Positions 1 to 7,137 of a stretch of 18,374 nt of DNA are shown one piece after another. A program made the position numbers and the translations under genes. This DNA is from Ruminococcaceae bacterium UBA5891. GTDB lineage: Bacteria > Bacillota > Clostridia > Oscillospirales > Acutalibacteraceae. The DNA is taken from positions 1 to 18,374 of the forward strand of contig DJET01000015.1 in NCBI GenBank assembly GCA_002431945.1, written 5' to 3'. The stretch's first letter is position 1, and each line of letters begins with the position of its first letter. The notes beneath the pieces are model-generated. The model was not told the origin of the DNA, searched no databases, and saw only the letters and a program-made list of their open reading frames with translations.

Positions 1-621
1 GATTACGCCGCCCGAAAATGCGGATCTTTTTCTTTTATGCGGCAAAAAATATTCGCCCAAAACGGGCAGCAGAAAAAACGGAAGCGATACGTTTAAAGCC
101 ATAGGCGCGCCGTCACGCAAAAACTCCTTTATATCGGGCAGGCGGTTTATTATAAGCCACTCGGTATTAAAATCCTTAAAGGATAAAAAGAAGAAGAGTA
201 TTATCCCAACCGCCGCAATAGGAAACGCCAAAACCGAAAGCTTTAACAAAACCTCTCGGCTTTTAAGCGCCAAATACGCGCAAACAATTATAAATATTGC
301 GGCAACAAAAAAGCGCGGGGTGCTCGGCAAAAGTATTTTTGCGGCAAAAAGCAAAAATTCCTTAAACGCCGCGCCCGACAGATAAAGCGCATAAACCGCC
401 GCCGCAAGGTAAAGAAACGCCGCCGCCGCTTTAAAACGGCAGGCGAATTTTAAAAGCAGAAAGCCAGCCGCCAAAGCCAAAAAGCCGAGCGCCGCCGCCG
501 CAATAAACGCCAAGACCGAATACCCGCCCGAATTATTATACGGCAGACCGATAACCGATTCGCCCAGTATAAAAAGCGCCGTAAGACACACAAAATGCCT
601 GCCGAAGCGAGCTTCTTCCAT
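1..621 (-). CDS. GerAB-type spore germination permease, N-terminal part
   Basis: Partial gene: 207 codons are open from the ATG at 621 to the window edge, so the C-terminal portion (family members are usually about 360 residues) lies outside. The protein is strongly hydrophobic, with apparent membrane segments near residues 9-28, 34-59, 66-95, 104-119, 126-147 and 173-193. This fits the APC-superfamily GerAB/endospore germination permease family, the membrane-embedded receptor subunit thought to bind the germinant in the spore inner membrane. A GGAG ribosome site at 631-634 sits 9 bases before the ATG. The gene starts 14 bp after the Ger(x)C gene and is the third receptor subunit of an A-C-B ordered operon. 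Family assignment rests on the hydrophobic layout and strongly on the GerA and GerC neighbours. The germinant cannot be inferred. Confidence 0.8.
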   Translation of the reverse strand, partial: MEEARFGRHFVCLTALFILGESVIGLPYNNSGGYSVLAFIAAAALGFLALAAGFLLLKFACRFKAAAAFLYLAAAVYALYLSGAAFKEFLLFAAKILLPSTPRFFVAAIFIIVCAYLALKSREVLLKLSVLAFPIAAVGIILFFFLSFKDFNTEWLIINRLPDIKEFLRDGAPMALNVSLPFFLLPVLGEYFLPHKRKRSAFSGGVI

Positions 622-635
622 TGTTCATAACTCCT

Positions 636-1643
636 TTAGCTGTAACACTCAACCGAAAAATCGGCGTTTTTATAAAAGCTTAAATAATCCTTGCCGTAAT
701 TATCCTCAAATTCGCGGGATTTAAGCCTTAGGCTGTCGCAAAAGCCGAACACGTCCGCTCCCGTTTCGGCTTTAAGCCTGCTTTCAAGCCCCGCCAGCTC
801 CTTTTCAAGCCTGTTTTTTGCGGTTTTGCTTACCGTATCTCCCGCTATTTTAAGCTTTAATATTATTTTTTTGCTTTCGGTATCGTTATATGCGTAATCG
901 ACCCTGCGGCTTTCAACCGTATATTCCTCAGCCCCGAAGCGCAGGGTTCCGCGGCGGAAATTGCCCGTCATAAGCGCGTAAAGCCCCGAAGAGCCGTTAT
1001 CAAGCCTTGCCGCAAGCCTATCGCGGTAAAAAACCGAAAGCCCGTCTATTTCCATACTGTCCTCTCCGCAGGAAAAATGCGGCAGTGTAAAAACGCTTTT
1101 GCCGCCCTCGCGCCGCGCCTCCACCTCGAAATAGCGGCTGTTATAGGCAATTCCCGTGCGCTCGCTTTGCTGCTCTATCATACCCATAATATCATACCCC
1201 ACCGCAACCGACGCCTCCGGTCCGCGCGATAAGAGCATATTCGGGTCCTTTACCGAAACCATATAGGCGGACATTGTAATACGGTTTTCCTTAAAACAGT
1301 AATCGCATATTTTATCAAGCCAGCCTGCCGTCATATCCTCGCCGAGCGCTATAACCGCGCAATGGTTTAAAAGTATCGGTCTTGAAAGGCAGGCGCCTAT
1401 TTTGTCAAGCGCTTCCGATATTGTAGCGCCCGTTCCCGCAATAACGCGCGCTTCGGGGGAAATTTCGGGGTCTTCGGAATTAACTATTACCGTTTCGGCA
1501 AAAACGTTTATTAAGGCGCCGTCGCTTGAAAAGCCCAGCGCCGCCACCGTAAACCGCCTGTCGCTCCCGCTGTTTTCGCCCTTACAGCCGCAAAGCGAAA
1601 AACAGAATATAACCGCAAAAGCAATAGAAGCAAGCCTTTTCAT
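636..1643 (-). CDS. Ger(x)C family spore germination lipoprotein
   Basis: A 335-residue protein starting with a lipoprotein signal: two basic residues (K2, R3), a hydrophobic stretch, and a lipobox ending L17-C18-G19-C20, so Cys20 is the likely lipidated residue after cleavage. Cys at the -2 position is less usual but tolerated. The rest is soluble and resembles Ger(x)C proteins, which sit on the outer face of the spore inner membrane as the C subunit of a GerA-type germinant receptor. Family members are typically about 370-400 residues, so this one is somewhat short. Its ATG overlaps the upstream gerA-like stop by four bases (ATGA at 1640-1643), which implies translational coupling. The nearest GGAGG lies about 13 bases upstream of the ATG, further away than usual. 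Confidence 0.85.
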   Translation of the reverse strand: MKRLASIAFAVIFCFSLCGCKGENSGSDRRFTVAALGFSSDGALINVFAETVIVNSEDPEISPEARVIAGTGATISEALDKIGACLSRPILLNHCAVIALGEDMTAGWLDKICDYCFKENRITMSAYMVSVKDPNMLLSRGPEASVAVGYDIMGMIEQQSERTGIAYNSRYFEVEARREGGKSVFTLPHFSCGEDSMEIDGLSVFYRDRLAARLDNGSSGLYALMTGNFRRGTLRFGAEEYTVESRRVDYAYNDTESKKIILKLKIAGDTVSKTAKNRLEKELAGLESRLKAETGADVFGFCDSLRLKSREFEDNYGKDYLSFYKNADFSVECYS

Positions 1644-3133
1644 TCGTTTTTAATTTCCTCCATACGCACTTTATTTTTGTTAAAAAGCGGTCTTTTTTTC
1701 ATTCTTCGCCAGGGCGCGCGCCACAGCGTGTCCTTAAGGCCCTGATAATCCGCGTGCGAAAGCGACACGGTCGAGCTTATCCCGAAGGAGCTTAGCGACA
1801 GTATTTTTATAACCATTACGGTAATCCCTGCAATATAACCGTACAGCCCGAAAAACGCCGCCGCCAAAACAAGGATAAGCCGCATATAAAACACCGCTCC
1901 CTTAAGCCGCGGCACAATAAGCCCCGCTATACCCGAAAGCGCCGCAACAATAAGCATAGGCGCGCTTATAATTCTTGCCTCTACCGCCGCCTGACCTACC
2001 ACAAGCCCGCCTACAATGCTTAGTGCATGGCCGAGGCTTTGCGCCATTCTTACTCCCGTTTCCTTTAAAATTTCAAAAATAAAAATAAGCAGTATACATT
2101 CCGCAACCGCGGGAAACGGCACGCCGCCGCGAAGCTGCGTTACCGAAAGCGCAAGCGACGTAGGCAAAAGTTCTTTATGAAAAACCGTTGCCGCAATAAA
2201 AACAGAGGGTATGCTTATGCTTAAAAAAAAGCATATATACCGAAGCGCTCTGCCTATAAGCGATACTTTAAAGTTTAAATAATAATCCTCGTCCGACTGA
2301 AAGTTTTCGGAAAAAAGGTAAGGCACCGTAAGCACCATGGGCGTTCCGTCCACAAGCAGCGCCACCCTGCCCTCAAGCAAGCGCGCCGCAACAACGTCGG
2401 GCCGCTCGGTAGTGCCTGCGGTTTTAAATACCGAACCCTTGTTATCGCGTATTTGCTCGGTAATATAATTTGTATCAAGTATGCCGTCTATGTCTATTTT
2501 TGAAATTCTTTTTTTAAGCTCAAAAAGCGTTTTTTTATCAACCAGCGAATCAAGATAGCAAAAAAACACAAGCGTTTCGCTGCGCCTGCCCACCCTTATC
2601 ATTTCGGTGGAAAAATCGGGCGTTAAAAGCTTTCTTCTTATAAGCGCCAAATTCAAAAGCGCCGCCTCGTTAAAGCCCTCGCGCGGGCCCTCAAGTATTC
2701 TTTCGTTTTCGGGCTCGCTTATTCCCCTTGTTTTCCAGCCCTTGGTATTTACGGTTATTGCCTGCGCGCTTCCGTCTATAAGCAAAAGCGTATCACCGTA
2801 AAGCACGGCTCTTAACATATCCGCCGTGTTATCGGTAATTTTATTTTCGCTTGCAAAAAGCACCTGCTCGCAAATATAGCCTGCAAGCGAGTCCTCGCGC
2901 CGTTCGCTTTCAACAAGCAAAAGCGGCCGCACGACCGATTCGTTTACAAGCTCGGAATTAACCATACCGTCCATATAAAAAAGGGCGCAGTCATAGCTGT
3001 ATATGCCGCGCACCCTTATCTGCTTTATTCTTAAAACGGCGTCCTTTTTAAATATTTCCTTAAAAAAAGCCATATCGCTTTCAAGACGGCCCGTAAGCTT
3101 TATATTTTCATAATCGGAAGTAAGTCCGGACAT
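1640..3133 (-). CDS. GerA/SpoVAF-family spore germination protein
   Basis: This is the A subunit of a GerA-type germinant receptor. From the preferred start it is 497 residues: a soluble N-terminal region of about 290 residues, then a C-terminal membrane region. The C-terminal half carries typical family features, with hydrophobic runs around ICFFLSISIPSVFIA and the conserved loop with HKELLP, LRGGVPFP and the nearby E(I/L)LKETGVRMAQ-type helix. I prefer the ATG at 3133 because AAAGGTGAT lies just upstream. An in-frame ATG at 3166 would add 11 residues but directly follows the previous stop with no Shine-Dalgarno sequence. The gene lies 33 bp after the SpoIID-like gene and overlaps the Ger(x)C gene by 4 bp. 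In Bacillus such operons are expressed in the forespore; here I infer only that expression is sporulation-linked. Confidence 0.9.
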   Translation of the reverse strand: MSGLTSDYENIKLTGRLESDMAFFKEIFKKDAVLRIKQIRVRGIYSYDCALFYMDGMVNSELVNESVVRPLLLVESERREDSLAGYICEQVLFASENKITDNTADMLRAVLYGDTLLLIDGSAQAITVNTKGWKTRGISEPENERILEGPREGFNEAALLNLALIRRKLLTPDFSTEMIRVGRRSETLVFFCYLDSLVDKKTLFELKKRISKIDIDGILDTNYITEQIRDNKGSVFKTAGTTERPDVVAARLLEGRVALLVDGTPMVLTVPYLFSENFQSDEDYYLNFKVSLIGRALRYICFFLSISIPSVFIAATVFHKELLPTSLALSVTQLRGGVPFPAVAECILLIFIFEILKETGVRMAQSLGHALSIVGGLVVGQAAVEARIISAPMLIVAALSGIAGLIVPRLKGAVFYMRLILVLAAAFFGLYGYIAGITVMVIKILSLSSFGISSTVSLSHADYQGLKDTLWRAPWRRMKKRPLFNKNKVRMEEIKNE

Positions 3134-3166
3134 AACATCACCTTTTAGAATTATGCCCTGTACCAT

Positions 3167-4543
3167 TCAAAAAAATTCATTATAATTTTCACCTCGAAGC
3201 GCGTTATACTCCTCCGCTATCGTATGCCAGGTGTTAAGCCCCACAAGCCCGCTTTGCGGCAGCCCGAAAAGGCGCTGAAAGGTATACACCGCGTCTCTTG
3301 TCTGCGTTCCGTAATAACCCGTTACGGGTATTTCGGGTATTTCGGGATAAACGCTGCCTATATACGATAAATAGGTTTGAAGATCGCGCACGCTCTCTCC
3401 CCTCATACCCTCGCTTAAAACAAAACCGGGGTAAATTTTAGCGGTTGTTCCCTCGTACCCTGCAGGCAGAGACTCCACCGCCAGACGGTACTCGCGGTTT
3501 AAAATATTCCAAAGCGCGGTGTCTGCCACGCCCGTAACGGGCAGGCCGTAATATTCCTGAAACTGCTCGACCGCCCTGACCGTCGGCTCGTCAAATATGC
3601 CTGTTACGGGTATCATATCAAGTTCGGGATTGGTATAGGCTATTACGTCAAGATAATATTGCAGCGCCCTTACGTAAAGCCCCTGCATACCCGCCGAAAG
3701 CTCAAGCGAATACGGCAGGCTTGCCTCTTCCTCGGTAACCCCCTCGGCGGTAAGCTCCGCAAGACGTTTTACACCGCTGTAATAGCGCTTTATTCTGTAC
3801 CATGTAGCCTTATCCACAATGCCGCTTTCTGGTAGCTCGAATATTCTTTGAAACGCCCTTACCGCATTTTCGGTATCAACCCCGAAAAGACCGTTTTCAA
3901 GCCTTATTTTCGGTATTGCGGGGTAGTTTTCGGATATGCGGTTAAGCTCGGTTTGAATTATTTTTACGCTGTTTGAGTCGTCTCCCGGTCTAAGGGGCGT
4001 ACCGGGATACGATTCGCCCACGCTTGCAACGGGCGTATCGGTAAGTATTCCTATATCCTCGCCGTAATACCGCTGCAAAATTTCATACGGGGTAAGCCCC
4101 TGCTCGGCAAGCGCCACCGTACCCCACTGGGAAAGCCCGTCGCACCGCGAGGTAGTGCCGTTGCAAAACGATGTGAATAACGGCTGTATACTGCCGCTTC
4201 TTACAACATATTCGTCAAATATATCGTTTACAATATCGTTTATGTTGGCAAAGATCTCGCGCCCCGGCACAAACGCCTGATCGTAGCTTGTGGTATTTGT
4301 AATATCAAAATCATATCCGCGCGAAGGGTACCACTCGGTATAAATGCGGTTAAGCGCAAAGGTTATAATGGCATAAATGTTAGCCCTCAGCGCGTTTTCG
4401 GGCCATGTGGGGTATATCTCGCTTGAAGCCACGTTTTTAATATAATCCACAAACGGCACGGTAACGTTTTGGGCATTTGAAGAGGGCGCGCCCAAATGCA
4501 CCCTTATGCTTTCGGGGATAACCGGCTGTATTATGGCTGGCAT
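3167..4543 (-). CDS. SpoIID/LytB-domain protein with three peptidoglycan-binding repeats
   Basis: A 458-residue protein. Residues about 29-165 resemble the SpoIID/LytB domain: the segment VDYIKNVASSEIYPTWPENA corresponds to the family's EEYV..VVA.EMP..WP.EAL region, and Glu42 is the likely counterpart of the lytic transglycosylase catalytic Glu. LSQWGTVALAEQG and ILQRYYG (137-161) match the domain's end. Cys127 and Cys134 may be the metal-binding pair. Three peptidoglycan-binding (PG_binding_1) repeats follow at roughly 182-252, 284-350 and 374-447, each with the G-DE-T--AV--FQ---GLP-(T/S)G pattern. There is no signal peptide or membrane anchor, unlike classical SpoIID. The ATG follows an AAGGGGGG ribosome site. 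It sits 12 bp after the upstream gene and 33 bp before gerA, so a role in spore cortex remodelling is inferred from context. Confidence 0.8.
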   Translation of the reverse strand: MPAIIQPVIPESIRVHLGAPSSNAQNVTVPFVDYIKNVASSEIYPTWPENALRANIYAIITFALNRIYTEWYPSRGYDFDITNTTSYDQAFVPGREIFANINDIVNDIFDEYVVRSGSIQPLFTSFCNGTTSRCDGLSQWGTVALAEQGLTPYEILQRYYGEDIGILTDTPVASVGESYPGTPLRPGDDSNSVKIIQTELNRISENYPAIPKIRLENGLFGVDTENAVRAFQRIFELPESGIVDKATWYRIKRYYSGVKRLAELTAEGVTEEEASLPYSLELSAGMQGLYVRALQYYLDVIAYTNPELDMIPVTGIFDEPTVRAVEQFQEYYGLPVTGVADTALWNILNREYRLAVESLPAGYEGTTAKIYPGFVLSEGMRGESVRDLQTYLSYIGSVYPEIPEIPVTGYYGTQTRDAVYTFQRLFGLPQSGLVGLNTWHTIAEEYNALRGENYNEFF

Positions 4544-4555
4544 ACTCTTCCCCCC

Positions 4556-5068
4556 TTAAAGCTCGTAAGACGAAAATTCGTTAAAGATTATGGGCGCCGT
4601 TCTGCCGCCCGCAACCTTTATCGGCGTAAGATCCGAGCGCTGCAAAGAGGTAACCCCCCTGAAAACGGGTATATTAAGGTGTATGTTATCAAGAAAGCCG
4701 TCTGCCTGCACCGCTATATTGTAAAGAGCGTAAGGCAGCGCCGCCGTGCCCGATTGCTGTGAAAGACTGCGCGGCGGAGCGGCAAGCTCAAAGGTTTTGG
4801 TCTTTCCGCTTTCATCTGTTATATCGCTGTCCGTTATTTCCATATTTTCGGGCGAGCCCGTAAACACCGTTACCTTAGCCCCCTTTACGGGGTATATATT
4901 ATCGGTATAGGTAACCATAGCGATAATCCTTCCGTTTTCATCGGACGCGTCTTCTTTAATATCGGGCTTTCCCTCTTCGTAATATCCCCGCTGCACGCTG
5001 CTTGCCGCCGCTCTTTTCCTTATATTAAGCATTTCGTTTTTATACTTTTCAATAATCGATTTATCCAT
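4556..5068 (-). CDS. Hypothetical protein with carboxypeptidase-regulatory-like (transthyretin-fold) domain
   Basis: First gene of the leftward sporulation operon, 170 residues from the ATG at 5068. That start has GGAGG at 5076-5080 with a 7-base spacer. An upstream in-frame ATG at 5131 would add 21 residues but has no ribosome site. The N-terminal 40 residues are charged and probably helical (KYKNEMLNIRKRA). Residues 47-135 look like a beta-rich carboxypeptidase-regulatory/Ig-like domain: GRIIAMVTYTDNIYPVKGAK, then a DESGKT-type turn and an aromatic YNIAVQADGF strand before the end. There is no signal peptide or membrane segment. It is separated from the SpoIID-PG-binding gene by 12 bp, so I infer a shared job in the spore envelope. 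I do not recognise a specific function. Confidence 0.7.
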   Translation of the reverse strand: MDKSIIEKYKNEMLNIRKRAAASSVQRGYYEEGKPDIKEDASDENGRIIAMVTYTDNIYPVKGAKVTVFTGSPENMEITDSDITDESGKTKTFELAAPPRSLSQQSGTAALPYALYNIAVQADGFLDNIHLNIPVFRGVTSLQRSDLTPIKVAGGRTAPIIFNEFSSYEL

Positions 5069-5080
5069 TTTACCGCCTCC

Positions 5081-5096
5081 CATAAAATATTTTATG
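5081..5096. promoter_or_regulatory. Perfect 16-bp palindrome upstream of the sporulation operon
   Basis: CATAAAATATTTTATG is identical to its own reverse complement. It abuts the GGAGG ribosome site of the minus-strand gene starting at 5068. On the minus strand it reads CATAAAATA, which fits the CATANNNTA -10 pattern of mother-cell sporulation sigma factors (SigE/SigK). An AC dinucleotide lies 17 bases upstream, as in SigK promoters. It may be a sporulation promoter element, an operator, or AT-rich coincidence. Confidence 0.3.
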
Positions 5097-5125
5097 CCAT
5101 AGGGCGCTTTGAAGTTAAAAAAAGG

Positions 5126-5154
5126 TTGCAAAGGCTCTTTTTATGGTATATAAT
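5126..5154 (+). promoter_or_regulatory. SigA-type promoter for the aldose epimerase gene
   Basis: A TTGCAA -35 element (5126-5131) and a perfect TATAAT -10 element (5149-5154) are separated by 17 bases. Transcription would begin near 5161, leaving a leader of only about 10 nucleotides that is almost entirely the ribosome binding site. The same TTGCAA-17-TATAAT arrangement occurs before the mdh operon. Confidence 0.75.
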
Positions 5155-5169
5155 TTTTAAAAAAGGAGA

Positions 5170-6024
5170 GTGATTTTTACGGTTACGTTAAAAAACGATA
5201 AGCTTACTGTTGAAATTAACACAAAGGGCGCCGAGCTAAACAGCATTAAGGTGAACGGCGAAAACAGGCTTTGGAGCGGCGATCCCGAATACTGGACGGG
5301 CAAGGCCCCCGTTCTGTTTCCGATATGCGGCGGTCTGCCGGACGATAAATTCACCTACAACGGCGCAGAATACATACTTAACAAGCACGGCTTTGCAAAA
5401 TTAAAGGAATTTACGGTAGAGCATAAAAACGACCTTACGGCTACATTCTTGCTTAAAAGCGATGATGAAACTCTTAAAAGCTATCCCTGGAGCTTTGAGC
5501 TGCGCATAACCTACGCACTTCGCGGCGCGGCTGTTAAGATTACTTACGACGTTAAAAACACTTCTGCCGACGCTATGTATATGTCTATCGGCTCGCACGA
5601 GGCTTATGCCTGCCCTGAGGGTATTGAAGACTACGACATTATATTTGAAAAGAAAGAAAACCTTAATTCCTGCGATCTTGACGGCAACCTTATAGCGCAC
5701 AGCACAACTCCCGTTTTAAAGGAAAGCGATACCCTGCCCCTTTATTATAAATACTTTGCGGTTGACGCGCTTGTGTTCAAGGATCTGAAATCGCGTTCGG
5801 CAACACTCAGAAACCGCAAAACCGGAAAGGCGCTTACCGTAAGCTTTGAGGGCTGCGATTATCTTCTTTTATGGACAAAGCCGGGCGCCGGATATATATG
5901 TATAGAACCGTGGACGGGAATACCGCCTATGGTGGGAAGCGGCTATGATATAACCGAAAAGGAAGGTATAACCGCCGTTGAACCCGATAAATCAAGCACC
6001 GTATCTCACACAATTTATTTTTAA
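5170..6024 (+). CDS. Aldose 1-epimerase family protein (LacX-like)
   Basis: A 284-residue cytoplasmic protein of the galactose mutarotase fold. GAELNSI (20-26) and PVLFPICGGLPDD (47-59) are typical of LacX-like epimerases. His73 (NKHGFA) and His143 (GSHEAY) are candidate active-site histidines and Glu246 (CIEPWTG) the candidate catalytic base. It would interconvert alpha and beta anomers of a hexose or related sugar; the substrate is unknown. The GTG at 5170 gives an N-terminus that fits the family, but it is only one base after AAAGGAG (5162-5168), an unusually tight spacing. Initiation at the ATT at 5173 would give a normal 4-base spacing and is a rare-start alternative. The gene stands alone between its own promoter and the terminator at 6033. 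Confidence 0.85.
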   Translation: MIFTVTLKNDKLTVEINTKGAELNSIKVNGENRLWSGDPEYWTGKAPVLFPICGGLPDDKFTYNGAEYILNKHGFAKLKEFTVEHKNDLTATFLLKSDDETLKSYPWSFELRITYALRGAAVKITYDVKNTSADAMYMSIGSHEAYACPEGIEDYDIIFEKKENLNSCDLDGNLIAHSTTPVLKESDTLPLYYKYFAVDALVFKDLKSRSATLRNRKTGKALTVSFEGCDYLLLWTKPGAGYICIEPWTGIPPMVGSGYDITEKEGITAVEPDKSSTVSHTIYF

Positions 6025-6032
6025 AAACACAG

Positions 6033-6068
6033 CTGTCGGCAGGAAAATTTCCTACCGGCAGTTATTTT
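6033..6068 (+). terminator. Intrinsic terminator after the aldose epimerase gene
   Basis: An inverted repeat at 6033-6061 forms a stem of up to 14 pairs (CTGTCGGCAGGAAA against TTTCCTACCGGCAG) with one mismatch and one G-T wobble. It is followed by a short T-rich run, TTATTTT. It lies 8 bases after the stop codon and separates this gene from the mdh operon. Confidence 0.75.
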
Positions 6069-6116
6069 GAACCTTGGTATATCGATAAATACATTACCGA
6101 TATGCAAAACATATGA

Positions 6117-6145
6117 TTGCAATAATAATCGAAAGATGATATAAT
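6117..6145 (+). promoter_or_regulatory. SigA-type promoter of the mdh-fum-hdr-flx-frd operon
   Basis: TTGCAA (6117-6122), a 17-base spacer, and TATAAT (6140-6145). Transcription would start near 6152, giving a leader of about 27 nucleotides before the ATG at 6179. This is the only clear promoter seen for the next eleven genes. Upstream there is an inverted repeat ATATCG-N13-CGATAT (6079-6103) that could be an operator. I found no canonical Rex site (TTGTGA/TCACAA type). Confidence 0.75.
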
Positions 6146-6178
6146 AAATCAAACTATGTAGAATAGGGAAGGTTTGCA

Positions 6179-7123
6179 ATGAACAAAGTATCAATCATCG
6201 GAACCGGAAGCGTCGGTTCCACCATCGCTTACACGCTTACAGTAATGGGGCTTGCCTCGGAAATCGTTATGATAGACATAAATAACGAAAAAGCCTTGGG
6301 CGAAGCGCTCGATATCCGCCAAGGCACCCCCTTTTGCGGCGCCTGCTCAATTTACGCGGGCGATTACCGCGACGCGGTTAATTCCGACATTGTAATAGTA
6401 ACATCGGGTATTGCAAGAAAGCCCGGCCAGTCGCGCCTTGAGCTTGCACAAACCAACGTTAACATTACAAAACAGATAATCCCCGAAATTACCAAATACG
6501 CGCCGGACGCTACCTATATAATAGTAAGCAATCCGGTGGATATTCTCACCTATACGTTTTATAAAATGTCAGGTTTGCCCGAAAACCGCATAATCGGTTC
6601 GGGTACTATTCTTGATACCGCGCGTCTGCGTTCAAGACTTTCCGAATATTACAACATAAACCAAAGCAACGTTCACGCCTATGTTTTCGGCGAACACGGC
6701 GATTCTTCGTTTATTCCGTGGTCGGTTGCAAACATTTCAAATGTTCCGATAAAAGAGTGCAAAAAGCTTATAACCACTCCGGGCATTAACACGCCTGAGC
6801 TTGATTTCGGCGAAATTGAGCAGTATGTAAGAAAATCGGGCGCGCGCGTTATCGCAAGAAAGGGCGCTACCTTCTATGCCGTTTCGGTATCTGTATGTCA
6901 CATATGCAAGTGCCTGCTCGGCGGTATCGACACCACAATGACCGTTTCCACAATGATGCACGGCGAATACGGAATTGAAAACGTAGCCTTAAGCACCCTT
7001 AATATGGTAGGTCACGAGGGCGTAAGGGGCAAGGTTAACGTTCCTATGACGGACGAAGAGGTAATGCTGTTACGCAAGAGCGCCGATACATTAAAGGACG
7101 TTATAAGCAATCTTGAAATATAA
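6179..7123 (+). CDS. mdh: NAD-dependent malate dehydrogenase (LDH/MDH family)
   Basis: A 314-residue 2-hydroxyacid dehydrogenase of the LDH-like MDH family. The NAD site is GTGSVGS (8-14) with Asp33 ending the second strand, indicating NADH. Catalytic residues are in place: Arg86, Asn118 (SNPVD), Asp146, Arg149 and His173 (GEHGDS). The substrate-specificity position in the mobile loop is Arg80 (ARKPGQSR). Malate dehydrogenases have Arg there, whereas lactate dehydrogenases have Gln, so I predict oxaloacetate reduction to malate. Homology-based pipelines may still name it L-lactate dehydrogenase. It is first in the operon, 14 bp before fumarase, which makes the next step of an oxaloacetate-to-succinate route and supports the malate assignment. 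The start ATG follows AGGGAAGG. Confidence 0.8.
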   Translation: MNKVSIIGTGSVGSTIAYTLTVMGLASEIVMIDINNEKALGEALDIRQGTPFCGACSIYAGDYRDAVNSDIVIVTSGIARKPGQSRLELAQTNVNITKQIIPEITKYAPDATYIIVSNPVDILTYTFYKMSGLPENRIIGSGTILDTARLRSRLSEYYNINQSNVHAYVFGEHGDSSFIPWSVANISNVPIKECKKLITTPGINTPELDFGEIEQYVRKSGARVIARKGATFYAVSVSVCHICKCLLGGIDTTMTVSTMMHGEYGIENVALSTLNMVGHEGVRGKVNVPMTDEEVMLLRKSADTLKDVISNLEI

Positions 7124-7137
7124 GGGGTAATACAGAA

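Noticed and set aside
4496..4762. Plus-strand 88-codon frame across the start of the SpoIID-like gene
   Set aside because: It is antisense to the junction of two well-supported minus-strand genes, with a highly basic, family-less translation.
6025..6178. Canonical Rex operator or riboswitch before mdh
   Set aside because: No TTGTGA/TCACAA-type palindrome is present. The 154-bp gap is accounted for by a terminator, a weak inverted repeat and a promoter, with no room for a known riboswitch fold that I recognise.
6179..7123. L-lactate dehydrogenase
   Set aside because: The family fold is shared, but Arg80 at the specificity position and the adjacent fumarase favour malate dehydrogenase.
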